NCBI RefSeq assembly: GCF_900231165.1
Contig: NZ_LT960614.1
Location: 124,001 to 188,000, forward strand
Source of the DNA: Hartmannibacter diazotrophicus
GTDB lineage: Bacteria > Pseudomonadota > Alphaproteobacteria > Rhizobiales > Pleomorphomonadaceae
Direction: 5' to 3'
Length of the DNA stretch: 64,000 nt
Part shown: positions 27,285 through 37,505 of the stretch, in pieces
How the letters are laid out: each line of letters begins with the position of its first letter
Position numbering within the stretch: position 1 is the first letter of the stretch
The notes under the pieces: generated by a model
Databases searched by the model: none
What the model saw: only the letters and a program-made list of their open reading frames with translations
Told to the model about the DNA's origin: nothing
Position numbers and translations under genes: made by a program

Positions 27285-28493
27285 TCAGGCGGGCTTGCCG
27301 CCATGGACGCGGGCGTGCAGCGGATTGAAGCCGATGCGGTAGACGAGTTCGGCGGCGCGCTCGACGTCCCAGATCGCAAGGTCGCAGCGTTTGCCGGCCT
27401 CCAGCGTTCCGGTCTCGTCCTGCAGCCCGAGGGCCCGCGCCGCCTCGCGCGTGACGCCGGCGATGATCTCGTCGACCGTCAGGCGGAACAGCGTCGCGCT
27501 CATGTTCATGGTGAGAAGCAGCGAGGTCAGCGGCGAGGTGCCGGGGTTGCAGTCGGTCGCGATCGCCATCTTCACACCCTGCGCGCGGAAGGCGGCAACC
27601 GGCGGCGCCTGCGTTTCGCGAATGGTGTAATAGGCGCCCGGCAGCAGCACCGCGACCGTGCCCGCCTTCGCCATCGCCGCCGCACCCGCCTCGTCGGTAT
27701 ATTCGAGATGGTCAGCGGACAGCGCCCCGAAGCGGGCCGCGAGCGCTGCGCCATGAAGATTGGACAACTGGTCGGCGTGAAGCTTGACCGGCAGGCCGAG
27801 AGCCTTCGCCTTTTCGAAGACGCGGGCCGTCTCCACGCCATCAAAGGCGATGCCTTCCATGAAGGCGTCCACCGCATCGGCAAGCCCTTCAGCGGCGATC
27901 TTCGGCAGGATCTCGTCGACCACAAGGTCGAGATACCCGGCGCGGTCGTCCTTGTAGTCCGGCGGCAACGCATGGGCGGCAAGGCAGGAGGTCCTGACCG
28001 TCACGGCGCGCTCCTTGCCAAGCCGGCGCGCGGCCCGCAGCATCTTGGCCTCGCTCTCAAGGTCGAGGCCGTAGCCGGATTTCACCTCGATGGTGGTGAC
28101 GCCTTCGGACAGCAGCGTGTCGAGCCGCTTCAGGGCCGAGGCGACAAGATCGTCCTCGCTCGCCCCGCGTGTCGCCTTCACCGTCGAAACGATGCCGCCG
28201 CCCGCCCGCGCGACTTCCTCATAGGATGCGCCGGCAAGCCGAAGCTCGAATTCGTGCGCGCGGTTGCCGCCGTGGACGATATGGGTGTGGCAGTCGATGA
28301 GGCCCGGCGTGACCAGCCGGCCTTCAAGGTCGATCGTCTTGCAGTCGGAGCCGACAGCCGAAGTTTCGCTCGCCGGCCCAACCCAGGCGATGCGCCCGTT
28401 CTCGGCAAGAAGAGCCCCGTCCTCGATGAGGCCGATACCGCCGAGGGCCGGGTTCAGCGTCGCGATCTTGCCGTTGGTCCAGAGCGTCTTCAT
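27285..28493 (-). CDS. hutI: Imidazolonepropionase
   Basis: Opens the imidazolone ring to form N-formimidoyl-L-glutamate. The 402-residue amidohydrolase-superfamily enzyme has the metal-binding [14 protein letters not shown] motif, the [12 protein letters not shown] segment, the [11 protein letters not shown] segment and a final metal Asp in [16 protein letters not shown] 28493 has AAGGA at good spacing. It starts 5 bases after the hutF stop, which shows tight operon coupling. Confidence 0.97.
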   Translation of the reverse strand: MKTLWTNGKIATLNPALGGIGLIEDGALLAENGRIAWVGPASETSAVGSDCKTIDLEGRLVTPGLIDCHTHIVHGGNRAHEFELRLAGASYEEVARAGGGIVSTVKATRGASEDDLVASALKRLDTLLSEGVTTIEVKSGYGLDLESEAKMLRAARRLGKERAVTVRTSCLAAHALPPDYKDDRAGYLDLVVDEILPKIAAEGLADAVDAFMEGIAFDGVETARVFEKAKALGLPVKLHADQLSNLHGAALAARFGALSADHLEYTDEAGAAAMAKAGTVAVLLPGAYYTIRETQAPPVAAFRAQGVKMAIATDCNPGTSPLTSLLLTMNMSATLFRLTVDEIIAGVTREAARALGLQDETGTLEAGKRCDLAIWDVERAAELVYRIGFNPLHARVHGGKPA

Positions 28494-28498
28494 CAAGC

Positions 28499-29875
28499 TT
28501 ATCCTTGGAGTCTCAGGATCGCGGCCCTGAAGGCCGCGTCAATCGCCTCGTCATCCGCATGGCGACCGTCGCGGATACGCCAGTGGCCCTCAGCCATCAC
28601 GTCGCGCACGGCCCTGTCGCCGAGCGAGAAGATCCAGCGGTCGAGGATGGCATCGTCCTTCGCGGCGGTGATGAAGGCATGGGAGCCGTCGAGGACAACC
28701 AGCGAGGCCGGTGCCCCGGCCTGGAGGCCGTGCGAGGCCCAGCCCGCAGCCTGTGCGCCGCCCTTGAGCGCCGTGTCGAAGAGGTGCCGGCCATTGGAGC
28801 GGTTCGGCCCGCCGGCAAGCCGGACACGCTTCTGGTCGCGCAGGCGCTGGCTGTATTCCAGCGTGCGCAACTCCTCCGACGGGCTGGTCGAGACATGGCT
28901 GTCCGTGCCGACGCCGAAGCGGCCGCCGAGCCTCAGGAATGCCTCGCCGGAAAAGATGCCGTCGCCGAGGCTCGATTCGGTGGTCGGGCAAAGGCCGACG
29001 ACCGCGCCGCTCGCGGCCATCTTCCTGAGTTCGCCGTCCGTGTGATGGGTGGCGTGGATGAGGCACCAGCGCTCGTCCACCGGCATCTCATCCATCAGCC
29101 AGTCGATTGGCCGGCGGCCGGACCAGGCAAGGCAGTCGTCGACTTCCTTCTGCTGTTCGGCGACATGGATGTGGATCGGCCCGTCGCCGGCGGCGGCAAG
29201 GACCGCGTTCATCTCGTCGGGCGTTGCCGCGCGCAGCGAATGGATCGAGGTGCCGAAATGGGCGCCGGACTTGCTGGCAAGATCGCGGGAGGCGTCTATC
29301 AGCTTGAGGAAGCCGTCAACGTCATTGAGAAAGCGGCGTTGGCCCGGATTGGGCGCGGCGCCGCCGAAATTGCCATGGGCATAGAAGACGGGGATGAGCG
29401 TCAGGCCGATGCCGCTCGTCTCTTTGGCGGCAAGGATACGCGCGGCAAGCTCCGCGCGGTCGGCATAGGGCGTGCCGTCGCGGTCGTTGTGCACGTAGTG
29501 GAATTCGCAGACCGCGCCGAAGCCCGACTTCAGCATCTCCACATAGAGCTTGGCCGCGACCGCCTCCACATCCTCGGGGCTGAGGAGGCCGACCGTGCGG
29601 TACATTTCCTCGCGCCAGGTCCAGAATGTGTCCTCGCCGGGACCCGAGACCTCCGCAAGCCCCGCCATGGCCCGCTGGAAGGCGTGCGAATGAAGATCGA
29701 CCATCGCCGGGATCACCGGGCCGTTCGCGATCTCGTCGCCGGCCGCCACGGGCACGTCGGTCTCGACGGACGCGATCAACCCGTCAGCGCCGAAGCCGAA
29801 GCGGACATTCTCGCGCCAGCCTTCGGGCAGAAGGGCGCGGGCGGCGTGCAGGGTGCGGCTCGTTGCTATGGACAT
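28499..29875 (-). CDS. hutF: Formimidoylglutamate deiminase
   Basis: Converts formimidoylglutamate to N-formylglutamate and ammonia, which HutG then deformylates. The 458-residue amidohydrolase-superfamily protein contains [16 protein letters not shown] (metal His-x-His), the central [14 protein letters not shown] and ATHHTDGEL segments, and the [16 protein letters not shown] ending of the metal site. ATG 29875 gives [11 protein letters not shown]. It is the first gene of the hutF-hutI-hutG unit, divergent from hutC across a HutC operator. Confidence 0.95.
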   Translation of the reverse strand: MSIATSRTLHAARALLPEGWRENVRFGFGADGLIASVETDVPVAAGDEIANGPVIPAMVDLHSHAFQRAMAGLAEVSGPGEDTFWTWREEMYRTVGLLSPEDVEAVAAKLYVEMLKSGFGAVCEFHYVHNDRDGTPYADRAELAARILAAKETSGIGLTLIPVFYAHGNFGGAAPNPGQRRFLNDVDGFLKLIDASRDLASKSGAHFGTSIHSLRAATPDEMNAVLAAAGDGPIHIHVAEQQKEVDDCLAWSGRRPIDWLMDEMPVDERWCLIHATHHTDGELRKMAASGAVVGLCPTTESSLGDGIFSGEAFLRLGGRFGVGTDSHVSTSPSEELRTLEYSQRLRDQKRVRLAGGPNRSNGRHLFDTALKGGAQAAGWASHGLQAGAPASLVVLDGSHAFITAAKDDAILDRWIFSLGDRAVRDVMAEGHWRIRDGRHADDEAIDAAFRAAILRLQG

Positions 29876-29896
29876 GAAGGCCTGTCTCTGGCAATG

Positions 29897-29908
29897 TTGT
29901 ATAGTCAA
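29897..29908. promoter_or_regulatory. HutC operator between hutF and hutC
   Basis: TTGTATAGTCAA lies 22 bases before the hutF start and 36 before the hutC start. The half sites (TTG...CAA) match the other two hut sites. The position implies repression of both divergent genes, including autoregulation. Confidence 0.7.
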
Positions 29909-29943
29909 GTTGACGCATTCCGCGCCGACATGCAAGAGGCTTC

Positions 29944-30717
29944 GTGACGATGGATCCCCGACTGCTGTCCGGGCAAAATGAGGCGCCGGAAAGAGCCGCC
30001 GCCGCGCCGGAACCGATCTATCTCGGCCTCAAGCGCTCCATCCGGGCGCGGATCGAGAAGGGCGAATGGGCGCCGGGCGCGCGCGTGCCGTCCGAGAACG
30101 AACTGGTCGCGGACTTCGGCGTCTCGCGCATGACCGCCAACCGGGCGCTCAAGGAACTTGCGGCGGACGGATTGATCGTCCGGGTGAAGGGCGCGGGCTC
30201 CTTCGTCGCCGATCGCAAGGGTCACTCCGCGCTCTTCGAGGTGCGCAACATCGCCTCCGAGATCGCCGCCCGCGGCCACGATCATCGCGCCGATGTGGTC
30301 TCGCTCGCCGAGGTGCCGGCAACGCCGGACATCGCCGATCGCATGGAGTTGGACATCGGCGCGCCCGTGTTCCACTCGCTGCTGGTTCACTTCGAGAACG
30401 ATGTCCCGGTCCAGATCGAGGATCGCCATGTCGTCCCCGCCTCCGCTCCCGATTATCTCGAGCAGGATTTCTCCAGTGTGACGCCCAATGCTTACCTGTC
30501 AGAAGTCGCGCCCCTGAGCCGCGCCGAACATATCGTCGAGGCGGTGCTGCCGCAGCCCTGGGAAAGCCGGCTGCTCGCCGTTGCCCGCTCCGAGCCCTGC
30601 CTTCTCGTCCACAGGCGCACCTTCGCCGGCCCGCGCATCGTCTCCGTCGCAAGGCTTCTCTATCCGGGGAGCCGGTATCGGCTGGAGGGGCATTTTTCCG
30701 GTGGGTCGGGGGGGTAA
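29944..30717 (+). CDS. hutC: Histidine utilisation repressor, GntR/HutC family
   Basis: A 257-residue regulator. The N-terminal GntR winged helix (PIYLGLKRSIRARIEKGEWAPGARVPSENELVADFGVSRMTANRALKEL) is followed by a UTRA ligand domain (about residues 110-250, with RHVVPASAPDYLEQDF). HutC proteins release DNA when urocanate binds. The start is GTG 29944 or ATG 29950; AGAGG lies upstream. It is divergent from hutF and its predicted operators precede all hut units in the window. Confidence 0.94.
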   Translation: MTMDPRLLSGQNEAPERAAAAPEPIYLGLKRSIRARIEKGEWAPGARVPSENELVADFGVSRMTANRALKELAADGLIVRVKGAGSFVADRKGHSALFEVRNIASEIAARGHDHRADVVSLAEVPATPDIADRMELDIGAPVFHSLLVHFENDVPVQIEDRHVVPASAPDYLEQDFSSVTPNAYLSEVAPLSRAEHIVEAVLPQPWESRLLAVARSEPCLLVHRRTFAGPRIVSVARLLYPGSRYRLEGHFSGGSGG

Positions 30718-30739
30718 GGGGGGGGCACTCTTTCGCGCC

Positions 30740-30894
30740 CCTCTCCGTCGTCATTCCCGCGCAGGCGGGAACCCATTGGCAGCCCGACGAACAGAAGAGC
30801 TGGAAGACGGAGCGGAGCCCCGTTCAACCATTGCCGCCTTCCCCTGCCGCACTATGATTGGGTTCCCGCCTGCGCGGGAATGACGATGGAGAGG
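30740..30894. repeat. REPIN-like element between hutC and hutU
   Basis: Two 36-bp arms (30740-30775 and 30859-30894) are inverted copies with 35 of 36 matches. Each contains a hairpin of stem TTCCCGC/GCGGGAA. About 83 unique bases lie between. Arm ends resemble the element at 26286-26427 (TCGTCAT ... ACCCA), but the hairpin stem differs. It holds no gene. Confidence 0.68.
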
Positions 30895-30988
30895 ACGGTG
30901 CGAGGGTGGCCGACGCGCAGTGCCGACCGTGGCGGCGAACCTTGCCGCGCTTCCATCGCTGCGGCCTGAAAGACTCGGAATCAACCCA

Positions 30989-31040
30989 TTGCCTTCACCG
31001 TCGAGATCCCGTATTAAGGCAAAAGTTGTATAGCCAACTT
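30989..31040 (+). promoter_or_regulatory. hutU promoter with overlapping HutC operator
   Basis: A sigma70-like promoter TTGCCT (30989-30994), 17-base spacer, TATTAA (31012-31017). The palindrome AAGTTG-TATAGC-CAACTT (31023-31040) covers the expected transcription start, 12 bases before the hutU ATG. It shares TTGTATAGNCAA with the other hut sites, fitting repression by HutC. Confidence 0.7.
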
Positions 31041-31052
31041 ATCGAGGCCGCC

Positions 31053-32723
31053 ATGCTCAGCAACAGCCGCTATCGCGATATCGAAATCCGGGCCCCGCGC
31101 GGGACGACGCTCAATGCCAAAAGCTGGCTGACCGAAGCGCCGCTGCGCATGCTGATGAACAACCTCGATCCGGACGTTGCCGAGAACCCGAAGGAACTCG
31201 TCGTCTACGGCGGCATCGGTCGTGCGGCGCGAGACTGGAACGCCTTCGACCGCATCACCGAGACGCTGAAGCGCCTCGAGGGCGACGAGACGCTTCTCGT
31301 CCAGTCCGGCAAGCCCGTCGGCGTTTTCCGCACTCACGGTGATGCGCCGCGCGTCCTGATCGCCAATTCCAACCTCGTGCCGCACTGGGCCACCTGGGAG
31401 CACTTCAACCACCTCGACAAGCTCGGCCTTGCCATGTACGGCCAGATGACCGCCGGTTCGTGGATCTACATCGGCAGCCAGGGCATCGTTCAGGGCACCT
31501 ACGAGACCTTCGTCGAGGCGGGGCGCCAGCATTATGGCGGCAATCTTGCCGGCAAGTGGGTCCTCACCGCCGGTCTCGGCGGCATGGGCGGCGCCCAGCC
31601 GCTTGCCGCCTCCATGGCCGGTGCCGCCAGCCTCAACATCGAATGCCAGCAGAGCCGCATCGATTTCCGCTTGCGCACCCGCTACGTCGACGTCCAGGCG
31701 CGCGATCTCGACGAGGCGCTGGCGATGATCGACGCGGCAGTGAAGGCCGGCAAGGCGACCTCCATCGCGCTGCTCGGCAATGCGGCCGAAATCCTGCCAG
31801 AATTGGTCAGGCGCGGCGTCAGGCCGGACATGGTCACCGACCAGACCTCGGCCCACGATCCGCTCAACGGCTATCTGCCCGAAGGCTGGACCTGGGACGA
31901 GTACAAGGCCCGCGCCGTCTCCGATCCGGCCGGAACCGTCAAGGCGGCCAAGACCTCGATGGCGAAACATGTGACCGCGATGCTCGCCTTCCACGCGGCA
32001 GGCATCCCGACCTTCGACTATGGCAACAACATCCGCCAGATGGCCAAGGAGGAGGGCGTCGCCAACGCCTTCGATTTCCCGGGCTTCGTGCCGGCCTATA
32101 TCCGCCCGCTCTTCTGCCGCGGTGTCGGGCCCTTTCGCTGGGCGGCCCTCTCCGGCAATCCGGACGATATCGCCAAGACCGACGCCAAGGTGAAGGAACT
32201 GATCCCCGACGATCCCCATCTCCATCGCTGGCTCGACATGGCTTCAAGCCGCATTTCCTTCCAGGGGCTCCCGGCGCGCATCTGCTGGGTCGGCCTCGGT
32301 GACAGGCATCGCCTGGGCCTTGCCTTCAATGAAATGGTCGCGCGCGGCGAGCTGGAGGCTCCGGTCGTCATCGGCCGCGATCATCTGGACAGTGGCTCGG
32401 TCGCCTCGCCCAACCGCGAGACCGAGGCGATGCGCGACGGCTCGGACGCAGTGTCCGACTGGCCGCTGCTCAATGCCCTCCTCAACTGCGCCTCGGGCGC
32501 GACCTGGGTCTCGCTCCATCACGGTGGCGGCGTCGGCATGGGCTTTTCGCAGCATTCCGGCATGGTCATCTGCTGCGACGGGACGCCCGAGGCATCAACC
32601 CGCATCGCCCGCGTGCTCTGGAACGATCCGGCCACAGGCGTCATGCGCCATGCCGACGCGGGCTACGACATCGCCGTCGACTGGGCGAAGAAGCAGGGGC
32701 TCGACCTGCCGTCGATCGGTTGA
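31053..32723 (+). CDS. hutU: Urocanate hydratase
   Basis: Second step of histidine breakdown: hydrates urocanate to imidazolonepropionate using tightly bound NAD. The 556-residue protein has [11 protein letters not shown], the NAD-binding [16 protein letters not shown] loop and the conserved [15 protein letters not shown] segment with its cysteine. ATG 31053 gives [17 protein letters not shown]. It is transcribed separately from, and opposite to, hutFIG and hutH. All pathway enzymes from histidine to glutamate are thus present. Confidence 0.97.
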   Translation: MLSNSRYRDIEIRAPRGTTLNAKSWLTEAPLRMLMNNLDPDVAENPKELVVYGGIGRAARDWNAFDRITETLKRLEGDETLLVQSGKPVGVFRTHGDAPRVLIANSNLVPHWATWEHFNHLDKLGLAMYGQMTAGSWIYIGSQGIVQGTYETFVEAGRQHYGGNLAGKWVLTAGLGGMGGAQPLAASMAGAASLNIECQQSRIDFRLRTRYVDVQARDLDEALAMIDAAVKAGKATSIALLGNAAEILPELVRRGVRPDMVTDQTSAHDPLNGYLPEGWTWDEYKARAVSDPAGTVKAAKTSMAKHVTAMLAFHAAGIPTFDYGNNIRQMAKEEGVANAFDFPGFVPAYIRPLFCRGVGPFRWAALSGNPDDIAKTDAKVKELIPDDPHLHRWLDMASSRISFQGLPARICWVGLGDRHRLGLAFNEMVARGELEAPVVIGRDHLDSGSVASPNRETEAMRDGSDAVSDWPLLNALLNCASGATWVSLHHGGGVGMGFSQHSGMVICCDGTPEASTRIARVLWNDPATGVMRHADAGYDIAVDWAKKQGLDLPSIG

Positions 32724-32753
32724 TCTGCCGATAGTCGTGCAATGATCTTTCGC

Positions 32754-32786
32754 CCGCTCACAGGCCGCTGACGAGGCTGTGAGCGG
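32754..32786. terminator. Inverted repeat downstream of hutU, possible terminator
   Basis: A 10-bp perfect stem CCGCTCACAG/CTGTGAGCGG with a 13-base loop starts 30 bases after the hutU stop. There is no T-run, so it may be a Rho-assisted terminator or an RNA-stability element rather than a strong intrinsic terminator. Confidence 0.4.
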
Positions 32787-32939
32787 CCGGCCCAACTTGG
32801 CGCATTGTGGCCGCAATCCGATTTCCCTATAGGTGAATGTCGGAATGCACGCGGATCCGCGCCTTGGCGGCTTCGGCGGCTTGGCTGCCGTGAGGCCGGT
32901 TTGACGTGACCGGTCCCCGCACAATCATGGGATGACGCC

Positions 32940-34235
32940 TTGTTTCATTGCTTCTTTCCGCGCCCGAAGCTGTTCTTTTCCTCTTTCGCTCTCTTCTCGC
33001 TCCTGTGCGTGATCGTCTGGTTCACGCTGGGCGAATCGCTGGCGCACTACCTGAGCTTCGGTGGGGTCTTCGGCTACGGGTTCCCGGCCGATTTCGCCGT
33101 CGACGCCGATGACGCCGCGAAAGCGGCCCATGCGGCGGCGACCCAGAGCGCGGTCAATTTCTTCTTCTACGAATATATCGCCGTCTGCATTTCGGCCTTC
33201 TGCATTTTCTGGATGACCTACGCGCCGCACAAATGGTCGCGCTGGTCGGTGCTCGGCTCGGTCCTGATCGTCTTCGTCATCTGGTTCCAGGTCCAGGTCG
33301 ACGTGATGATCAACGCGTGGTTCGGCACCTTCTACGATCTCGTCCAGAAGGCGCTGTCGGCGCCGAACTCCATTCAGCCTGCCGATTTCTGGTGGGGCAT
33401 CTGGACCTTCTTCTCCATCGCCTCGATCGCCGTCACGGTGGCGGTCATCAATCTCTTCTTCGTCAGCCACTATGTCTTCCGCTGGCGCACGGCGATGACG
33501 GAATATTACACCGAGCACTGGCCGCGCCTGCGCCACATCGAGGGTGCCTCGCAGCGCGTGCAGGAAGACACCATGCGCTTTGCCTCCACGGTCGAGGGGC
33601 TCGGTACGCGTATCATCGACACGGTGATGACGCTGATCGCCTTCCTGCCGATCCTCTGGGTGCTGTCCAAGCATGTGACGGAACTGCCGCTGATCGGCGA
33701 GGTGCCGGACAGCCTCGTCTTCGTGGCGATCGTCTGGGCTGCCGTCGGCACGGCGCTTCTGGCGGTGGCCGGCATGAAGCTGCCTGGGCTGGAATTCCGC
33801 AACCAGCGCGTCGAGGCGGCCTACCGCAAGGAACTGGTTCTGGGCGAGGATCACAAGGAGCGGGCCCAGCCGCCGACCCTGCATGGCCTCTTCGACAACG
33901 TCCGGCACAATTATTTCCGGCTCTACTTCAACTATCTCTATTTCAACGTCGTCCGTTACGCCTACCTGCAGACGGATGCGATCTTCGCCTATGTCATCCT
34001 CGGCCCGACGATCATTTCCGGCACGATCACCCTCGGTGTCCTGCAGCAGATCAGCCGCGCCTTCGGCCGCGTGACGAATTCCTTCCAGTTCCTCGTCAAC
34101 TCCTGGACGACGATCGTCGAACTGATTTCGATCTACAAGCGCCTCAAGGCCTTCGAGGCGGCGATGCTCGACAAGCCGCTGGATGACATCGAGGCGGAAG
34201 CGGGCGGTAGTCTGATCCCGGCCCAGGCCGAGTGA
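32940..34235 (+). CDS. sbmA: SbmA/BacA-family peptide transporter
   Basis: A 431-residue inner-membrane protein of the SbmA/BacA family, which imports peptide antibiotics, microcins and host defence peptides using the proton gradient. The N-terminus FFPRPKLFFSSFALFSLLCVIVWF, then MNAWFGTFYDLVQKAL-like and FRWRTAMTEYYTEHWPRLRHIEGASQRVQEDTMRF segments, are diagnostic. About seven to eight membrane helices are present. The start is TTG 32940; this matches the family N-terminus, while the nearby ATG 32932 is out of frame. No ATPase domain is attached. It directly precedes the yejABEF operon. Confidence 0.93.
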   Translation: MFHCFFPRPKLFFSSFALFSLLCVIVWFTLGESLAHYLSFGGVFGYGFPADFAVDADDAAKAAHAAATQSAVNFFFYEYIAVCISAFCIFWMTYAPHKWSRWSVLGSVLIVFVIWFQVQVDVMINAWFGTFYDLVQKALSAPNSIQPADFWWGIWTFFSIASIAVTVAVINLFFVSHYVFRWRTAMTEYYTEHWPRLRHIEGASQRVQEDTMRFASTVEGLGTRIIDTVMTLIAFLPILWVLSKHVTELPLIGEVPDSLVFVAIVWAAVGTALLAVAGMKLPGLEFRNQRVEAAYRKELVLGEDHKERAQPPTLHGLFDNVRHNYFRLYFNYLYFNVVRYAYLQTDAIFAYVILGPTIISGTITLGVLQQISRAFGRVTNSFQFLVNSWTTIVELISIYKRLKAFEAAMLDKPLDDIEAEAGGSLIPAQAE

Positions 34236-34364
34236 AGCGTCCGAGCCGGGCCTTTGCCATCCGGCACGGACGTGTCTGCCTCAAGGACCCCGGTTTGACT
34301 TGACATCGTCCGTCTTCGGTTTTCGGATCGAAGAAATGAACTCGGAAAGTCGAAAGGCGCGCAT

Positions 34365-36305
34365 ATGGCCGGCGAAACGTCGCAAGGAAAGTCACTGGAA
34401 GCCCTCCTCTCGGGACGACTGAGCGACGGCGGGATCGCCTGCGATCGGCGCGGCTTCCTGCGCGGGGCGGCCGTTCTGGCCGGCGCGGCGGGATTCGGCA
34501 TCCTGCCGGCAAAGCCCGTCCAGGCCGGCGAGGGGCGCGGGCATGGCCTCTCCTTCTTCGGCGACCTCAAGTACCCGGCCGGTTTTGCGCGCTTCGACTA
34601 TGTGAACCCGGACGCGCCCAAGGGCGGCGAGGTGGCGACGCAGGTCGCAAGCTGGGCCTATAACCAGAACCCGTCCACCTTCAACACGCTCAATTCCTAT
34701 GTGCTGCAGGGCGACGGCGCCTATGGCATGTCGCTGACCTTCGCCAGCCTGATGGGTGGCACCCTCGACACCATCGACAATCTCTACGGCTTCGTTGCCG
34801 AGGAGGTCGAGGTGTCCGGCGACGGGCGCACCTATCGCTTCTTCCTCAACAAGGCGGCAACGTTCCACGACGGCTCGCCGCTGACCGCCGCGGACGTGAT
34901 CTTCTCCATCGAGACGCTGAAGACGGACGGACATCCTTCGATCGCGCTGCAATTGCAGCACGTCGAGGAAGCGGTGGCCGAGGACGACCGCACCCTGCGC
35001 ATCGTCTATGCCGAGGGAACGCCTGGCAGCATCCCGCTCACCGTGGCCGGCGGCGTGCCGATCTTCTCTGCCGCCTGGTGGAAGGGGCGCGACTTCAAGG
35101 CGACCTTGTCGGAGCCGCCGCTCGGCTCCGGCCCCTACAAGGTCAAGGATTTCACCTTCGGCCGCACGATCCGCTTCGAGCGCGTCAAGGACTACTGGGC
35201 CGTCAACCACCCGACGATGATCGGCTCGACCAACTTCGACATCGTGCGCTACGAGTTCTTCCGCGACCGCAACACCGCCTTCGAGGCGCTGAAGAAGGGC
35301 ACCACCACCTTCCGCGAGGACCACTCCTCGAAATCCTGGGCGACGGCCTATGATTTCCCTGCCTTCAAGAATGGCGAGGTCGTGCGCGACATCGTGCCTG
35401 ACGGCTCGCCGTCCGGCGCGCAGGGCTGGTTCATGAACATGCGCCGGCCGAAGTTCCAGAATCCACTGGTGCGTCAGGCGCTGGCGATGGCCTTCGATTT
35501 CGAATGGGCCAACGCCAACCTGATGTACGATACTTACAAGCGGACGACGTCCTTCTTTGAAAATTCGGACATGAAGGCGACCGGCGAGCCCTCGCCCGAA
35601 GAACTCGCCCTGCTGGAGCCGCTGAAGGCCGAGATCCCGCCAGAGGCCTTCGGGCCGGCGATCCTGCCGCCCGTCACGGACGGGTCCGGGCGCGATCGCA
35701 AGGTGCTGCGCGCGGTGCAGGACCTCCTGAAAAAGGCCGGCTGCACGCGTGAGGGCGACCGTTGGCTCTTGCCCGGCGGCGAGCCGCTGACCTTCGAAAT
35801 CCTCGACGACGACAATGTCTTCGAGCCGATCGTAGGCAGCTACTTCAGCACGCTGAAGCTCATCGGCATTCCCGCGAACTTCCGTCTGGTCGATGCCGCG
35901 CAGGCAAATGCCCGCGTGCGTGACTTCGAGTTCGACATGACGCCGTTCCGTTCCTCGATGCCGGTCTACCCGGACAATTATTTCAAGCTGATCTTCGGCT
36001 CGGAGGCGGCCGATCAGCAAGGCTCGCGCAATCTTGCCGGCATCCGCAACAAGGGCGTCGATTCACTGATCGGGACGATCATCGCGGCAAAGACCCGGCC
36101 CGACTTCGTCAACGCCTGCCGCGCGCTCGACCGGGTCCTGCGCGCCATCTATCCCTGGGTGCCGCACTGGTACAGCGGCACGCACAAGCTCGCCTACTGG
36201 GATGTCTACGAGCATCCCGAAACGCTGCCGCCGTATGGCGTCGGACTGCTCGACATCTGGTGGCTGAACAAGGACAAGGCGCAGAAGCTCGGCAAGGGGA
36301 TTTGA
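34365..36305 (+). CDS. yejA: Peptide ABC transporter substrate-binding protein (YejA-like)
   Basis: A 646-residue extracellular solute-binding protein (SBP family 5). It has a Tat-type signal (DRRGFLRGAAVLAGAAGF, about residues 26-43, cleavage near VQAG). The SBP_5 body starts near 75 with GFARFDYVNPDAPKGG, characteristic of YejA/oligopeptide binders. AAAGG lies 7 bases before ATG 34365. It is followed by two permeases and a double ATPase, in the order of the yejABEF system that takes up microcin C-like and other peptides. Confidence 0.9.
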   Translation: MAGETSQGKSLEALLSGRLSDGGIACDRRGFLRGAAVLAGAAGFGILPAKPVQAGEGRGHGLSFFGDLKYPAGFARFDYVNPDAPKGGEVATQVASWAYNQNPSTFNTLNSYVLQGDGAYGMSLTFASLMGGTLDTIDNLYGFVAEEVEVSGDGRTYRFFLNKAATFHDGSPLTAADVIFSIETLKTDGHPSIALQLQHVEEAVAEDDRTLRIVYAEGTPGSIPLTVAGGVPIFSAAWWKGRDFKATLSEPPLGSGPYKVKDFTFGRTIRFERVKDYWAVNHPTMIGSTNFDIVRYEFFRDRNTAFEALKKGTTTFREDHSSKSWATAYDFPAFKNGEVVRDIVPDGSPSGAQGWFMNMRRPKFQNPLVRQALAMAFDFEWANANLMYDTYKRTTSFFENSDMKATGEPSPEELALLEPLKAEIPPEAFGPAILPPVTDGSGRDRKVLRAVQDLLKKAGCTREGDRWLLPGGEPLTFEILDDDNVFEPIVGSYFSTLKLIGIPANFRLVDAAQANARVRDFEFDMTPFRSSMPVYPDNYFKLIFGSEAADQQGSRNLAGIRNKGVDSLIGTIIAAKTRPDFVNACRALDRVLRAIYPWVPHWYSGTHKLAYWDVYEHPETLPPYGVGLLDIWWLNKDKAQKLGKGI

Positions 36306-36390
36306 GCACTCTGCCACAAGCGCTGCTCACCATTCGTTAACCATATTCGGATGACGTAGCCACCAGACACCTGACGCGAACCGGGACAGC

Positions 36391-37503
36391 ATGGGCGCCT
36401 ATATCCTTCGCCGCATCCTCCTGATGATCCCGACCATTTTCGGCATCATGGCGCTGACCTTTGCCGTGGTGCAATTCGCGCCGGGCGGGCCGGTCGAGCA
36501 GGTGATCGCCAAGCTGCAGGGCCAGAATACCGACGCGCTGAGCCGCATCTCCGGCGGGGGAGGCGGCGACCAGGCCTCCTTCGACCAGGCCGGCGGCGCG
36601 GGCGGCGAGGCGGTCAATTCCAAGTATCGCGGCGCGCAGGGGCTGGACCCGCGCTTCATCGCGGAGTTGGAAAAGCAGTTCGGCTTCGACAAGCCGCCGC
36701 TCGAACGCTTCTTCCTGATGCTGAAGAACTATCTGGTCTTCGATTTCGGCCACAGCTATTTCCGCGACATCTCGGTGATCGACCTCATCAAGGAAAAGCT
36801 GCCGGTCTCGATTTCGCTCGGCGTGTGGCTGACCCTGATTTCCTATGCGATCTCCATCCCGCTCGGCATTGCCAAGGCGGTGCGCGACGGCTCGCGCTTC
36901 GATGTCTGGACCTCCGCCGTGATCGCGGTCGGTTACGCGATCCCGAGCTTCCTTTTCGCCGTTCTGCTGATCGTGCTCTTCGCCGGTGGGTCCTTCTTCG
37001 ACTGGTTTCCGCTGCGGGGCCTTGTCTCCGACAACTGGTCGAGCCTCTCCTGGCCGGATCGCATCGTCGACTATTTCTGGCACCTTGCCCTGCCGATGAC
37101 GGCCATGGTGCTCTCGGCCTTTGCCACCAACACGCTGCTGACGAAGAATTCCTTCCTCGACGAGATCAACAAGCAATATGTGATGACGGCGCGGATGAAG
37201 GGCCTGTCCGAGCACAAGGTGCTCTACGGTCATGTCTTCCGCAACGCGATGATGCTGGTGATCTCGGCCTTTCCCGGCGCCTTCATCTCGTCTTTCTTCA
37301 CCGGCTCGCTGCTGATCGAGACCATCTTCTCGCTCGACGGTCTGGGCCTGCTCGGCTTTGAATCCGTCGTCAACCGCGACTATCCGGTCGTCTTCGCAAC
37401 GCTCTACATCTTCTCGCTGATGGGCCTTGTCATCGGCCTGCTCTCCGATCTCACCTACACCTGGATCGATCCGCGCATCGACTTCGAGAGCCGGGAGCTT
37501 TGA
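36391..37503 (+). CDS. yejB: Peptide ABC transporter permease YejB
   Basis: A 370-residue inner-membrane permease of the DppB/OppB type. The N-terminus [37 protein letters not shown] is the family start. A Gly-rich insertion (about residues 53-75) is typical of YejB. Six membrane helices follow, and the cytosolic coupling segment [21 protein letters not shown] contacts the ATPase. It lies 85 bases after yejA; yejE begins 2 bases after its stop. Confidence 0.93.
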   Translation: MGAYILRRILLMIPTIFGIMALTFAVVQFAPGGPVEQVIAKLQGQNTDALSRISGGGGGDQASFDQAGGAGGEAVNSKYRGAQGLDPRFIAELEKQFGFDKPPLERFFLMLKNYLVFDFGHSYFRDISVIDLIKEKLPVSISLGVWLTLISYAISIPLGIAKAVRDGSRFDVWTSAVIAVGYAIPSFLFAVLLIVLFAGGSFFDWFPLRGLVSDNWSSLSWPDRIVDYFWHLALPMTAMVLSAFATNTLLTKNSFLDEINKQYVMTARMKGLSEHKVLYGHVFRNAMMLVISAFPGAFISSFFTGSLLIETIFSLDGLGLLGFESVVNRDYPVVFATLYIFSLMGLVIGLLSDLTYTWIDPRIDFESREL

Positions 37504-37505
37504 GG

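Noticed and set aside
27303-29045. A 580-codon + strand frame
   Set aside because: It is antisense to hutI and hutF, both unambiguous.
34392-36020. A 542-codon reverse-strand frame
   Set aside because: It is antisense to yejA, which has a clear signal and domain.
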